From positions 1 through 64,000 of the forward strand of contig JBBPZV010000038.1 of assembly GCA_038198775.1 (NCBI GenBank): DNA of 64,000 bases, read 5' to 3'. Made by a program: the position numbers and the translations under genes. How positions within the stretch are numbered: the first letter of the stretch is position 1; every line of letters starts with the position of its first letter. A model generated the notes under the pieces. It saw only the letters and a program-made list of their open reading frames with translations. It made no database searches and was not told the DNA's origin. Positions 30,298 through 39,143 of the stretch are shown piece by piece. The DNA is from JACCYJ01 sp038198775. GTDB lineage: Bacteria; Actinomycetota; Actinomycetes; Propionibacteriales; Nocardioidaceae.

Positions 30298-30975
30298 TCA
30301 CGGCGACAGCCCCAGTGCGGACATCCGGGCGACGTGGTTCTCGGTGAGGCGGGTGAACATCCGTCCGATCGCCGCCAGGTCCAGACCCGGTCGATCGGGG
30401 CCGCCGGCCAGCAACGCACCGAGCGCCTCCCGTTCGGCCACGACGGTCTGGGCCTGGATCAGGGCTTCTCCCACGAGCCGGCGTCCCCATAGCGCGAGCC
30501 GTCCGGCGACTGCCGGCTCGGCGGCGATGACCCGCCGCACCCGGTCGACCGCGAACCCCGCGTGACCGGTGTCGTCCAGCGTCTGGAGAATCAAGGTGCG
30601 AGTGTCGGCATCCAGGTGCGCCGCGACCTCGCGATAGAAGTCGGCGGCCAGCCCGTCTCCGACGTAGGCCTTGACCAACCCCTCCGGCCAGTCGGCCGGA
30701 GCCGTGTGGGCGTGGAACCCGTCGAACGTCGCGACGAACGGTTCCATCGCCGCGAAGACGTCGACGCCGAGATCGCCCAGGCGGTCGCGCAGTCGAGTGA
30801 AGTGCCCCAGCTCGGCGCTGGCCATGGCCGCGAGGGCCGCCTTGTCGGCCAGCGTGGGCGCCAGCTTCGCGTCCTCGGCGAGCCGCTCGAACGCGGTCAG
30901 CTCACCGTAGGCAAGCGCCCCGAGCAGGTCGGTCACGCCGTGGCGATACGCTGCGTCGTCGCGGTCGTCCGCCAT
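30298..30975 (-). CDS. Ferritin-like fold protein
   Basis: A 225-residue all-helical protein annotated in many actinobacteria as ferritin-like. Helix pairs carry di-iron-type Glu/His residues: ALAYGELTAFERLAEDA, MASAELGHFTRLRDRL (E and H spaced ExxH) and, later, TLDDTGHAGFAVDRV. It resembles the tRNA-hydroxylase branch of the superfamily (MiaE-like) but no activity is established. ATG 30975 faces away from rhlE, in the same relation as in mycobacteria. Confidence 0.75.
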   Translation of the reverse strand: MADDRDDAAYRHGVTDLLGALAYGELTAFERLAEDAKLAPTLADKAALAAMASAELGHFTRLRDRLGDLGVDVFAAMEPFVATFDGFHAHTAPADWPEGLVKAYVGDGLAADFYREVAAHLDADTRTLILQTLDDTGHAGFAVDRVRRVIAAEPAVAGRLALWGRRLVGEALIQAQTVVAEREALGALLAGGPDRPGLDLAAIGRMFTRLTENHVARMSALGLSP

Positions 30976-31066
30976 GGGCGGCAGCGTAGCGAGCGGCCGC
31001 GGCCGGCCGGGGGGAGCCGTCGGCCGTTAGACTGATGGAGAATCCCACCCAAAGAGGACTACGACA

Positions 31067-32488
31067 CTGAGCACATTCTCCGAACTCGGTGTGCTGCCGG
31101 AGATCGCCGCGGCACTCGCCGACGTCGGCATCAGCGAAACCTTCCCGATCCAGGAGATGACCCTCCCGATCGCGCTGGTCGGGACCGATCTGATAGGTCA
31201 GGCCCGCACCGGCACCGGCAAGACGCTCGCCTTCGGGGTCCCGTTGCTGCAGCGCATCGTCGCGCCCCACGATCCCGACTTCGAACAGCTCGTGGCGCCG
31301 GGTCGGCCACAGGCGCTGGTCGTCGCGCCCACTCGCGAGCTCGCCCTGCAGGTCACGACGGACCTGCGGACCGCCGGAGCCAGGCGCGGCGCGCGCACGA
31401 TGACGATCTACGGCGGCGTGCCGTACGAACCTCAGCTGGACGCGCTCGAGAGCGGCGTCGACGTCGTCGTCGGAACACCGGGGAGGCTGCTCGATCTGGC
31501 CGACCGTCGGACGCTGGACCTCTCGCACGTCAAGGTGCTCGTGCTCGACGAGGCCGACGAGATGCTAGACCTCGGGTTCCTCCCTGACGTCGAGCGGTTG
31601 CTAGCCAAGACCCCGGAGCTGCGCCAGACGATGCTGTTCTCCGCGACGATGCCCAACGCGATCGTGAGCCTCGCCCGCAACCACATGCGACACCCGGTGA
31701 ACATCCGGGCCGAGTCGTCCTCGGAGCAGCAGACGGTCCCCGCGACCGCGCAGTTCATCTACCGGGCCCACGACCTGGACAAGCCAGAGGTGATCGCCCG
31801 CATCCTGCAGGCGGAGAACCGCGGGCGCACGATCATCTTCACCCGCACCAAGCGTGAGGCGCAGCGAGTCGCCGACGACCTGGCCGAGCGGGGATTTCCC
31901 AGCTCCCCGCTGCACGGCGACATGGCGCAGGTCGCCCGCGAGCGCGCCATGCGACGCTTCCGGGACGGCACCGTCGAGATCCTGGTCGCCACCGACGTCG
32001 CCGCTCGAGGGATCGACGTGGAAGCGGTCACGCACGTGATCAACTACCACTGCCCCGAGGACGAGAAGACCTATCTGCACCGTACCGGCCGGACCGGCCG
32101 GGCGGGTGCGTCGGGGATCGCGATCACATTCGTCGACTGGCCGGATCTGGCGCGGTGGCGGATGATCAACGACGCCCTCGACCTGCCGTTCCCGGAGCCG
32201 GTCGAGACCTATTCCACGTCGGAGGGCTTCCGGCACGACCTCGGAGTGCCGTCAGACGCCCGTGGGCGCCTGACACCGCCTTCCGCGCCGGCGGCGCCGT
32301 CGGGCTCCAGCCGGCCTTCGCAGCAACGGCCCCGGCGCACCCGGCAGCGGCAGCGGACGCGGGGAGGGCAGCCGGCGGGACCTCGACCCTCGGCGGCGAA
32401 CGTGACGACAGCAGACAGCCCGCAGGCCCCGCCGGGTGGCGAGACCCGCCGCCGACGCAGCCGTCGCGGTCGCGGCGGCAACACCTGA
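31067..32488 (+). CDS. rhlE: DEAD-box RNA helicase RhlE
   Basis: A 473-residue RNA helicase. The Q motif FPIQEMTLPIAL, Walker A ARTGTGKT, PTRELALQ, GTPGRLLDL, Walker B LVLDEADEMLD, FSATMP, TRTKREAQRVA, DVAARGID and HRTGRTGRAG are all intact. The C-terminal 120 residues are rich in Pro, Ser and Arg, with RRRSRRGRGG at the end, an RNA-binding tail. The conserved N-terminus (STFSELGVLPEI) begins upstream of the first GTG, and AGAGGA at 31053-31058 places the start at a CTG codon, 31067. This rare start needs testing. Confidence 0.9.
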   Translation: MSTFSELGVLPEIAAALADVGISETFPIQEMTLPIALVGTDLIGQARTGTGKTLAFGVPLLQRIVAPHDPDFEQLVAPGRPQALVVAPTRELALQVTTDLRTAGARRGARTMTIYGGVPYEPQLDALESGVDVVVGTPGRLLDLADRRTLDLSHVKVLVLDEADEMLDLGFLPDVERLLAKTPELRQTMLFSATMPNAIVSLARNHMRHPVNIRAESSSEQQTVPATAQFIYRAHDLDKPEVIARILQAENRGRTIIFTRTKREAQRVADDLAERGFPSSPLHGDMAQVARERAMRRFRDGTVEILVATDVAARGIDVEAVTHVINYHCPEDEKTYLHRTGRTGRAGASGIAITFVDWPDLARWRMINDALDLPFPEPVETYSTSEGFRHDLGVPSDARGRLTPPSAPAAPSGSSRPSQQRPRRTRQRQRTRGGQPAGPRPSAANVTTADSPQAPPGGETRRRRSRRGRGGNT

Positions 32489-32532
32489 TCGGGTCCGCAG
32501 TCCATCCGCGGCGTTCGCCGCCCGCGGCCGGC

Positions 32533-33543
32533 TCAACCCCAGTTCAACATCCGTCGCACCGACTGAGCCAAGAGCGCGGCGACCGCGGCGGCGCAGACCG
32601 TCAGCACCGCCAGGGTCTCGACCGTCGCGCGGTCCGGGTCGATCCCGACGCTGGCGAGCAGCGGGTCGCGAAACGCGACCGCGAGCGAGGCGCCGATGCT
32701 GGCCGCTACCGCGGCGCCCACCCAGGCCGGCGCCCGGTCACCTCGCGGCGCCACCACGCGCAAGTACGAGCCGGCGGCAACCGCGAACCCGAACAGGCCG
32801 GCGGTCGACACGACGGACACGTAGAGGACCAGCGACGCCGGATAGTGCTCGAGCCAAATCTTGGCAGCGACCTCCGGCAGCGTCAGCAATGCAGCCAGCA
32901 GCGCGGCCGCGCCGACCGGTCGAGCGCGCACCCGAGCCACCACCTGCGTGTCGACCCAGGAGAGCACCGGCTCCGTGAGACTGCGGGCCGCTGGCAGCCG
33001 CCGTGCCTCGTACGCCAGCAAGGCGACCGCATCGGCAAGCCAGTCCGGTTGCGAAGCCGGCCGCGCGGCGCTGGCGATTCCGCGGCTTGTCCGGTGCAGC
33101 AGCCAACCCGCCGCCAGCGTGGCGAGGGTGAGGGCGGCCAGCGCGACCAATTGCCAGGCCGTGACGGCATTCCAGGTGCGGGCACGCGCTCGGAGGACCG
33201 TCGCGATCCACTCCGCCGCCTGGGTGGCGAGCGCCAGGCCCACCACGACCCGGCACAGCCGGAGCAGGTCGACGACTCGCCGATACGGGAGCGGCTGGAA
33301 GCGGCGGCACAGCCGCACCCGCGCAGCGCCGGCGGCGACCAGCAGCGGCAGGCCGACGAAGTCGAACGACACCAAGGCGTCGTACGGATCGTCCTGCCAG
33401 GGCTGGTGCAGATAGAGCGCGGGGGTTTCCTTTGTCACCCATGTGAACGCGCAGTAGGCCGCAGCCGCGCCCAGGGAGAGCGCGATCGCGGTCCCCGCCT
33501 GACGGCGTGCCCCGTCACCGACCCGCAGCTGCGTACCGTCCAC
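32533..33543 (-). CDS. Integral membrane protein, unknown
   Basis: A 336-residue protein with about seven to eight hydrophobic segments, for example AIALSLGAAAAYCAFTW, FVGLPLLVAAGAARV, WQLVALAALTLATLAAGWLL and VLYVSVVSTAGLFGFAVAAG. No family is recognised. GTG 33543 is preferred because GGGGGAG lies nine bases upstream; an in-frame GTG at 33576 would overlap the marC gene. Together with marC and the PHP gene it probably forms an operon read on the minus strand. Confidence 0.7.
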   Translation of the reverse strand: MDGTQLRVGDGARRQAGTAIALSLGAAAAYCAFTWVTKETPALYLHQPWQDDPYDALVSFDFVGLPLLVAAGAARVRLCRRFQPLPYRRVVDLLRLCRVVVGLALATQAAEWIATVLRARARTWNAVTAWQLVALAALTLATLAAGWLLHRTSRGIASAARPASQPDWLADAVALLAYEARRLPAARSLTEPVLSWVDTQVVARVRARPVGAAALLAALLTLPEVAAKIWLEHYPASLVLYVSVVSTAGLFGFAVAAGSYLRVVAPRGDRAPAWVGAAVAASIGASLAVAFRDPLLASVGIDPDRATVETLAVLTVCAAAVAALLAQSVRRMLNWG

Positions 33544-33565
33544 GTCCGAATGCTCCCCCGCCGCC

Positions 33566-34183
33566 TCAGCCCTCACCGGCGATGAACGCCCGTACCGAGT
33601 CGGCGATCAGCTGCACCGCGATCGCCGACAACAGCAGCCCGCTGATCCGGGTCACCAAGGTCACCCCCGAGTCGCGGAGCACCCGCAAGATCACCACCGA
33701 ATAGCGCATCGAGCCCCACAGCACGACGTGCACGCCCACGATGCCGGCGGCAACCGCGACCAACGTCGGCGTGTCGTCGACCCGTTCCACGAACACCATT
33801 GTTGCGACGATCGCGCCGGGGCCGGCCAGCAGCGGCGTTCCCAGCGGGACCAGGGCGACGTTGACGTCTCGGGTCTCCTGCGGCTCGCCCTCCCGACCGG
33901 TCAACAGCTCAAGCGCCACCAGCAACAACAGCAGCCCGCCGGCTCCCTGCAGCGCGGGCAGCGAGATGTGCAGGTACCGGAGCAGCTGCCGGCCGAACAG
34001 CGCGAACGACACGATGACGAGAAACGACACCGTCACCGCCTGCCAGGCCGCCCTCCGCCGGCGCACCGGTGAGACCCCGCTGGTGAGCGCCAGGAACAGC
34101 GGGATCGTGCCGGGCGGGTCCATGATCACGAACAGTGTGATGAAGACCTCGGCGAGCAGGGTCGCGTCGACGACAGCCGTCAT
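33566..34183 (-). CDS. MarC family (UPF0056) membrane protein
   Basis: A 205-residue protein with six membrane helices. MarC hallmarks are FITLFVIMDPPGTIPLFLAL (20 residues in the first helix-loop), GAGGLLLLLVALELL and VPLGTPLLAGPGAIVATM, where the Pro-Gly motifs repeat as in the two halves of the family. The function of MarC is unsettled; it was once linked to multiple antibiotic resistance but that has been disputed. Its start overlaps the PHP gene stop by four bases. Confidence 0.9.
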   Translation of the reverse strand: MTAVVDATLLAEVFITLFVIMDPPGTIPLFLALTSGVSPVRRRRAAWQAVTVSFLVIVSFALFGRQLLRYLHISLPALQGAGGLLLLLVALELLTGREGEPQETRDVNVALVPLGTPLLAGPGAIVATMVFVERVDDTPTLVAVAAGIVGVHVVLWGSMRYSVVILRVLRDSGVTLVTRISGLLLSAIAVQLIADSVRAFIAGEG

Positions 34184-35031
34184 CGGGGAACGGTCCTGAC
34201 GCTCCCTACCCGGTCCATCAGGGCGTCGAACTGGTGCGGTGCGGTGGTGTTGCACCCCAACGGGTGACCGACCTTGCCGGTGCCGTGGTAGTCGCTGGCG
34301 CCGGTCGTGACCAGCCCAAGGTCGGCGGCGACGGCGCGCAGCGCGACTCGATCGGAGCTGTCGTGGTCGTTGTGGTCCACCTCCACACCGACCAGTCCGG
34401 CACCCCGGAGTTGCTCGAACGCCTCCGGGGTGAGGGCGCCCCGGCTGCCCCGGCCCCACGGGTGCGCCACCACGCTGACGCCGCCGGCCGCGCTGACCAG
34501 CCCGATCATCGCGACCAGGTCTGCGGCGTACCGGTCGACATAGGCCGGACGCCCAGGGGCGAGATAGCGGTCGAACGCCGCCTCTCGGTCGCTGACGACA
34601 CCGAGCGCCACCAAGGCGTCCGCCACGTGAGGCCGGCCCGTCGCGGCCGCATCGGTGGCCACGGCGCGGACGTCGTCGACGCTGATGTCGACTCCCAGCC
34701 GCTGCAGCCGGGCGATGGTCGCGGGCAGCCGCCCGTTGCGGCCGGCCACCACGCGCTGCAGCTCGGCTCGCAACGGCTCGTTCGTGGGATCGGGTTCGTA
34801 GCCGAGCAGGTGTACGCCGGCCGAGCGGAACCGGCAGGAGATCTCCAGCCCCCGGACCAGCCGAGGTCCGCCGGCATCGGCCGCCGCCTGCGCCTCCGAC
34901 CAGCCGGAGACGGTGTCGTGGTCGGTCAGCGCTACCACGTCGAGCCCCGCCGCTCGGGCACGCGCCACCAGCCCGGCCGGGCGGTCCGTGCCGTCGGAGC
35001 GGGAGGAGTGGGTGTGCAGGTCGATCAGCAC
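34180..35031 (-). CDS. PHP-domain metal-dependent phosphoesterase
   Basis: A 283-residue PHP-domain protein. The four metal-binding motifs are visible: DLHTHSSRSDG (I), ALTDHDT (II), GLEISC (III; Glu and Ser) and VVAHPWGR plus ASDYHG (IV). Close relatives hydrolyse 3',5'-nucleoside bisphosphates or related phosphates (RNase AM/YciV type), and that activity is the best guess. GTG 35031 starts the protein. ATGA overlap with marC indicates coupled translation. Confidence 0.9.
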   Translation of the reverse strand: MLIDLHTHSSRSDGTDRPAGLVARARAAGLDVVALTDHDTVSGWSEAQAAADAGGPRLVRGLEISCRFRSAGVHLLGYEPDPTNEPLRAELQRVVAGRNGRLPATIARLQRLGVDISVDDVRAVATDAAATGRPHVADALVALGVVSDREAAFDRYLAPGRPAYVDRYAADLVAMIGLVSAAGGVSVVAHPWGRGSRGALTPEAFEQLRGAGLVGVEVDHNDHDSSDRVALRAVAADLGLVTTGASDYHGTGKVGHPLGCNTTAPHQFDALMDRVGSVRTVPR

Positions 35032-35065
35032 CGCGCCAGGGTAACCAGCGGTGCGCTGGGCGAGA

Positions 35066-35686
35066 TCAGCTGCGCAGCCGCGGCGACCGCACGCTCACCG
35101 GCACCAGCTCGAGCTGGCAGTGCAGCTCGTGCAGGTCCACCAGCGTCGGCATCTCCGCGAGCAGCGCTCCGGCGCTTCCCGGCCAGGCGATCACCCACAA
35201 CCACCGGCCCGACGCCTCCCCGACGAAGGCGTCGCGTTCGGTGTCGGCACCCACCCACCACAACGGGGTCGCGTGCCCGGCAACGTGAACCTTGGTGGTC
35301 GGCGGGGACCCGCTGATCTCGCGCCCCACGTCGAGGGTGGGCAGGCCGGCGTAACGGGCTCCGAGCCCGACGCCGGGCTCCTCGCAGACGATCACCACGT
35401 CGGCCACACCGCCGACCGGGTCCGGGGCGGCACAGGCCAAGGCAGTGGCCTGCACGTCGGGGTCACCGGCGCGGACCACTCCAGCCACCGACCAGGGCGT
35501 CGGCATCGGCCACGGCAGCCAGGTGGGAACAGAAGCCGCCTCGAGGTGGTCCCGGAGCGACTCGGCGCTCGGTTCGTCGACCGGCCAGAGGGCCGCGACC
35601 GGGCCATGGGTGCTGCACCACCAGGACGCGTCGGCAAGCTGAAGCACCGGTTGCCCGCAGCGGGGGCACTGGCACGTCTCGGTCAT
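35066..35686 (-). CDS. DUF6758-type zinc-finger protein
   Basis: A 206-residue protein of an actinobacterial family of unknown function (recalled as DUF6758). The start CQCPRCGQPVLQLADASWWC forms a zinc-ribbon-like Cys cluster (CxxC and a third Cys); the rest is a mixed domain with WLPWPMPTPWSVAG and LHELHCQLELVPVS. No catalytic motif is visible. It precedes the PHP gene on the same strand. Confidence 0.7.
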   Translation of the reverse strand: MTETCQCPRCGQPVLQLADASWWCSTHGPVAALWPVDEPSAESLRDHLEAASVPTWLPWPMPTPWSVAGVVRAGDPDVQATALACAAPDPVGGVADVVIVCEEPGVGLGARYAGLPTLDVGREISGSPPTTKVHVAGHATPLWWVGADTERDAFVGEASGRWLWVIAWPGSAGALLAEMPTLVDLHELHCQLELVPVSVRSPRLRS

Positions 35687-35729
35687 GCCGGGAAACGGTG
35701 GCGCGCATCCGAGCGGCGGTCAAGACGGC

Positions 35730-36293
35730 TCAGCCGTTCCAGCGCGCGATGACCGGCGTCTCGCGTTCGTAGCCCAACACCGAGACGGTCGCGGTGTCGA
35801 GCAGGTAGCTGCGGCCTCCGCTCACGGGCTGGCCGAGCCACCGGGCCGCCAGCGCGCGCAGGCTGTGCCCGTGCCCGAACACCAGCACCCGGCCCGAGAC
35901 GGCGTGCACCTTGGCGATCACCCGGTCCAGTCGGAGGCCGACCTGTTCGGCGCTCTCCCCGCCGGGAACCGGATCCGTCCACACGGTCCAGCCGGGCACC
36001 GACTCGCGGATCTGCGGTGTGCTGATGCCCTCGTAGTCGCCGTAGTCCCACTCCGCGAGGTCGCCCTCGACGTGCGCGTCGGGGTAGCCGGCGATGCGGG
36101 CGGTGTCGCGGCTGCGAGCGAGCGGGCTGGTGAGCACGAGGTCGAAGGGCTCGCCGTGCAGCCGCTCCCCGATCTCGCGCGCCGCCGCCTCCCCGGCCGG
36201 GGTCAGCGGCACGTCGGTGCGGCCGGTGTGCCTGCCGTCTCGGCTCCACTCGGTCTCGCCGTGGCGGACCGCCCACACCTCGACCTCGCTCAC
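35730..36293 (-). CDS. Histidine phosphatase (GpmB-like)
   Basis: A 187-residue phosphoglycerate-mutase-like phosphatase. The phospho-accepting His is in AVRHGETEWS, Arg in LTSPLARSRDTA, the proton donor Glu region is EWDYGDYEG, and the second His is in VFGHGHSLRAL. Such proteins act on small phosphates; M. tuberculosis Rv3214 (Gpm2), in the comparable neighbourhood, is an acid phosphatase. Start is GTG 36293, overlapping the upstream MaoC gene by four bases. Confidence 0.92.
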   Translation of the reverse strand: MSEVEVWAVRHGETEWSRDGRHTGRTDVPLTPAGEAAAREIGERLHGEPFDLVLTSPLARSRDTARIAGYPDAHVEGDLAEWDYGDYEGISTPQIRESVPGWTVWTDPVPGGESAEQVGLRLDRVIAKVHAVSGRVLVFGHGHSLRALAARWLGQPVSGGRSYLLDTATVSVLGYERETPVIARWNG

Positions 36294-36808
36294 GAGTCCC
36301 CCGCCGCATCCACTGGGGTGGGACGGCTCGGCTGCTCCCCACCGCGGGCGTCAAGGTAGGACTGCTTGGGCACCATGACCTTGCGCCGGAACACGCAGAC
36401 CACGGTGCCGTCCTGGTTGTAGCCCCTGGTCTCGACGTGGACCACCCCCCGGTCCGGCTTGGAGCGGCTCTCGGCCTTGGCGAGCACCGTGGTCTCCCCG
36501 TAGATCGTGTCGCCGTGGTACGTGGGCGCGACGTGACGCAGCGACTCGACCTCGAGGTTGGCGATGGCCTTGCCCGAGACGTCCGGGACGCTCATGCCCA
36601 GCAGCAGCGAGTAGACGTAGTTGCCGACCACGACGTTGCGACGAAACTGCGTGGACTCGCGGGCGTAGTGGGCGTCGAGGTGCAGCGGGTGGTGGTTCAT
36701 GGTCAGCAGGCAGAACAGGTGGTCGTCGTACTCGGTGACGGTCTTGCCGGGCCAGTGCCGGTAGGTCGCCCCGACCTCGAACTCCTCGTACGTGCGGCCG
36801 AACTGCAT
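36290..36808 (-). CDS. MaoC-like (R)-hydratase / hot-dog fold protein
   Basis: A 172-residue MaoC-type enzyme. The hydratase segment reads CLLTMNHHPLHLDAHYARES, with the Asp/His pair used to add water to enoyl-CoA, and VVGNYVYSLLLGMS is the following helix. The N-terminal YEEFEVGATYRHWPGKTVTE is the usual opening strand pair. Probable substrate: trans-enoyl-CoA or a mesaconyl-type acid; a CitE-like lyase gene at 45.3 kb might belong to the same pathway, but they are far apart. Coupled to the phosphatase gene. Confidence 0.88.
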   Translation of the reverse strand: MQFGRTYEEFEVGATYRHWPGKTVTEYDDHLFCLLTMNHHPLHLDAHYARESTQFRRNVVVGNYVYSLLLGMSVPDVSGKAIANLEVESLRHVAPTYHGDTIYGETTVLAKAESRSKPDRGVVHVETRGYNQDGTVVCVFRRKVMVPKQSYLDARGGEQPSRPTPVDAAGDS

Positions 36809-36848
36809 CTGCGCTCCTCGTTCCCGACCCGGTCGGCCACATCCTGCC

Positions 36849-37901
36849 TCACTCCCAGACGGTGGGGATCCCGTGGGGAGCCGCGCTGCCCAGCACCCGG
36901 CGGAAGCCGCCGGGCCAGGTCTGCAGGGTCACGAGGAAGTCGTGCTCGGCGTCGGGGGTGCGGCGGGCCGGTTCGAGGCAGAGGTGCGCCAGCGGGGAGG
37001 CGGCGGTCGCGGAGCTCGCCAGCGCGGCCAGCCGTCGCCGGACCTCCGACCGGTCCGGCTCGGACAGGTACTGCCACATCACCGAGTGCCACAGCACCGT
37101 CCAGCGGCCGGGCGACAGCGCCAGCTCGCCCACGGCGCTGACCGCGTCGCGGCGCTCGAGCCGGGCCGGCACCCGCCGGGCCACCTCGATCGCGGCCTCC
37201 AGCCGCCGGAACCGCTCCAACTGGTCGGGCCACACGTACGACAACAGCCGCAGCCGGCCATCGTCGGTCAGCGGGTCGGCCGGGGCGATGTCCGTGCCGG
37301 CGCGTTCGACCACGCGCAGGTCCGAGTCCGGCGGCGAGATGCCGGACCAGGCGCCGCTGAGGCGGACCGGGCTGTCCCGCGGCCCCCACGGCGCCGAGCC
37401 GCCGGCGACGGAGTACCAGAAGTGGTCCGCGCGCAGGTTCAGCCCGCCGCTGGTGCCGATCTCGTGCAGCGCGACCGGCAGCTCTCGCTCCGCCACGACG
37501 TGCAGCAGCCCTCCGAGCAGCGCCGCCGCCCGGCCCACCTCGTTGGTCTGGGGCGGCGAGTCCAACGACGGGCGGAGCTGCCCAGCCTGCTCCCGCAGCA
37601 GCGCCCGCAGCGCCGCCCACGCGGCGTCGGGGTCAGCGGTGCCGCCGGCGGTCGGGAAGTAAGCCGCCAGCCGCGGGGCGGCGCCGCTCAGCACCAGCCG
37701 GTGCACCCCGCCCATGAGCCGCAGCGCGGTGGCCGCCGGGCCGGGGTCGTCCTCGTGACCGGCCAGCACGCGGGCCGTCGGCCCGCCGGCGAGGAGGTCG
37801 TCGGCGCAGCGCTCGATCAACGCGGCGTACAGCGGCGAGCCCAAGCGCGAGCAGGCCTCCGCCTGCTGCCGGAAGGTGGCCGCCAGGTGGTCGGCGCTCA
37901 C
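36849..37901 (-). CDS. DUF2332 family protein
   Basis: A 350-residue protein of the DUF2332 family. Recognisable parts are the helical N-terminus (FRQQAEACSRLGSPLYAAL), HEIGTSGGLNLRADHFWY, in which the Gly-rich turn hints at a methyltransferase-like fold, VWPDQLERFRRLEAA and the final TLQTWPGG. Function unknown. GTG 37901 overlaps the stop of the preceding gene by four bases, so the two are co-translated. Confidence 0.88.
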   Translation of the reverse strand: MSADHLAATFRQQAEACSRLGSPLYAALIERCADDLLAGGPTARVLAGHEDDPGPAATALRLMGGVHRLVLSGAAPRLAAYFPTAGGTADPDAAWAALRALLREQAGQLRPSLDSPPQTNEVGRAAALLGGLLHVVAERELPVALHEIGTSGGLNLRADHFWYSVAGGSAPWGPRDSPVRLSGAWSGISPPDSDLRVVERAGTDIAPADPLTDDGRLRLLSYVWPDQLERFRRLEAAIEVARRVPARLERRDAVSAVGELALSPGRWTVLWHSVMWQYLSEPDRSEVRRRLAALASSATAASPLAHLCLEPARRTPDAEHDFLVTLQTWPGGFRRVLGSAAPHGIPTVWE

Positions 37902-38371
37902 CCCTGCAGAGACAACCTGGCCAGCTGGGTTCGGGCCTCCTCGGCGTGGGTGTGCTTGCACAGCACGTCGTACGAGGTGGCGACCACGCTGCTGGTGGAG
38001 GTGAAGTCGCGGCGACCACCGGTGAGGGCGTAGCCGATCAGGCCGAAGACCGCGCCGAACACCGCCCCGGCGATGACCGTCAGCAAGATCAGGGCGAGCG
38101 AGCTGCGGGTGGGCGCGGCGAACAAGGTGAGCACCACGCCGATGAACAGGCCCCACCAGGCCCCTCCGGCGGCCCCGGTGGCGGCGGCCCTGCCCTGGTT
38201 GAGCCGGCCGGTCACCCGTTCGACCATCCGCAGCCCGTTGCCGACGATCGTGACGTTCTCGACCGGGAACTTGTTGTCCGACAGGTAGTCCACGGCGCGC
38301 TGCGCCTGCTCGTAGGTGTCGTAGGTCCCCACGGTCATGCCCGTGGGGGGCGTGGGCATCTTCAGCGGCAT
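37898..38371 (-). CDS. General stress protein 17M-like membrane protein
   Basis: A 157-residue protein with a general-stress-protein-like N-terminal domain (VGTYDTYEQAQRAVDYLSD and FPVENVTIVGNGL) and two adjacent membrane segments (GAWWGLFIGVVLTLFA, LALILLTVIAGAVFGAVFG). GAGGAGG precedes ATG 38371. The family is common in actinobacteria and thought to be stress-related. First gene of the pair with DUF2332. Confidence 0.88.
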   Translation of the reverse strand: MPLKMPTPPTGMTVGTYDTYEQAQRAVDYLSDNKFPVENVTIVGNGLRMVERVTGRLNQGRAAATGAAGGAWWGLFIGVVLTLFAAPTRSSLALILLTVIAGAVFGAVFGLIGYALTGGRRDFTSTSSVVATSYDVLCKHTHAEEARTQLARLSLQG

Positions 38372-38456
38372 CGGCTCCTCCTCGACGGCAACGTCCCGCT
38401 GTGGCGGCTCGCGGCGTTCGGGCCCGGCGTGCTCGGACCTCGCCTACGATTCGTCC

Positions 38457-39134
38457 ATGATCGCACCGAACGCTGCGACCGGTCGCCGCCTCCTCACCGG
38501 TGCCGCAGGCGTGGGTCTGGCGCTGGTGTTGGCGGCATGCGGTTCCAACGCCTCCGACCTGGCGAGCAACGCCTCGTCGACGCCCCCGTCGTCGACGGCC
38601 ACGCCAACGCCAACGCCGAGCGACACCGCCTCGGCGACCGACTCCCCACCCTCCCCCACCGACCCCACCGAGTCGAGCTCGGCCCCGGCGGGTGACACGA
38701 TCAACGGGCAGGGCTACACGTACGCGATCCCGGACGGCTGGGAGGACGTGTCGAACGAGGGATCGGCCAGCCAGGCCGACAGCGCGGTGCGGGTGAAGGA
38801 CTCAGGCGGCGGCTTCGGCACCAACGTCAACGTCATCGCCACACCGGCGCAAGGCGTCGGCGACATCGAGTCGCTGCGCGACACCTTCGCCCAGCAGATC
38901 CAAAGGCTCGTCGACAGCAAGGTGCAGCGGATCGACGACACCACCGTAGACGGCGAGCAGGCGATCGGCCAGACGGCCACCAAGAAGCAGAGCGGCGAGA
39001 CGCTGGTGTTCACGCAGTACTTCACCGCGCACAACGACACCGTCTATGCGGTGACGCTGACCGCACCGCAGGCCGACGCCGCAAACGGCAAGCAGGCGCT
39101 GGACTCGATCCTCACGTCCTGGTCCTGGACCTGA
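38457..39134 (+). CDS. Secreted lipoprotein, LpqN/DUF1795-like
   Basis: A 225-residue lipoprotein. RRLLTGAAGVGLALVLAAC contains the signal peptide and the lipobox LAAC, with Cys as the lipid anchor after cleavage. A Ser/Thr/Pro linker of about 45 residues follows. The mature domain opens with GYTYAIPDGWEDVS, the pattern of the PsbP/LpqN-type fold, and ends TLTAPQADAANGKQALDSIL, near which mature proteins of this type usually stop. Anchored to the outer face of the membrane; ligand unknown. Confidence 0.88.
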   Translation: MIAPNAATGRRLLTGAAGVGLALVLAACGSNASDLASNASSTPPSSTATPTPTPSDTASATDSPPSPTDPTESSSAPAGDTINGQGYTYAIPDGWEDVSNEGSASQADSAVRVKDSGGGFGTNVNVIATPAQGVGDIESLRDTFAQQIQRLVDSKVQRIDDTTVDGEQAIGQTATKKQSGETLVFTQYFTAHNDTVYAVTLTAPQADAANGKQALDSILTSWSWT

Positions 39135-39143
39135 CGCTCTAGT

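Noticed and set aside
32155..33585. 476-codon plus-strand frame after rhlE
   Set aside because: It overlaps the rhlE 3' end and is antisense to the membrane protein gene; no conserved motif.
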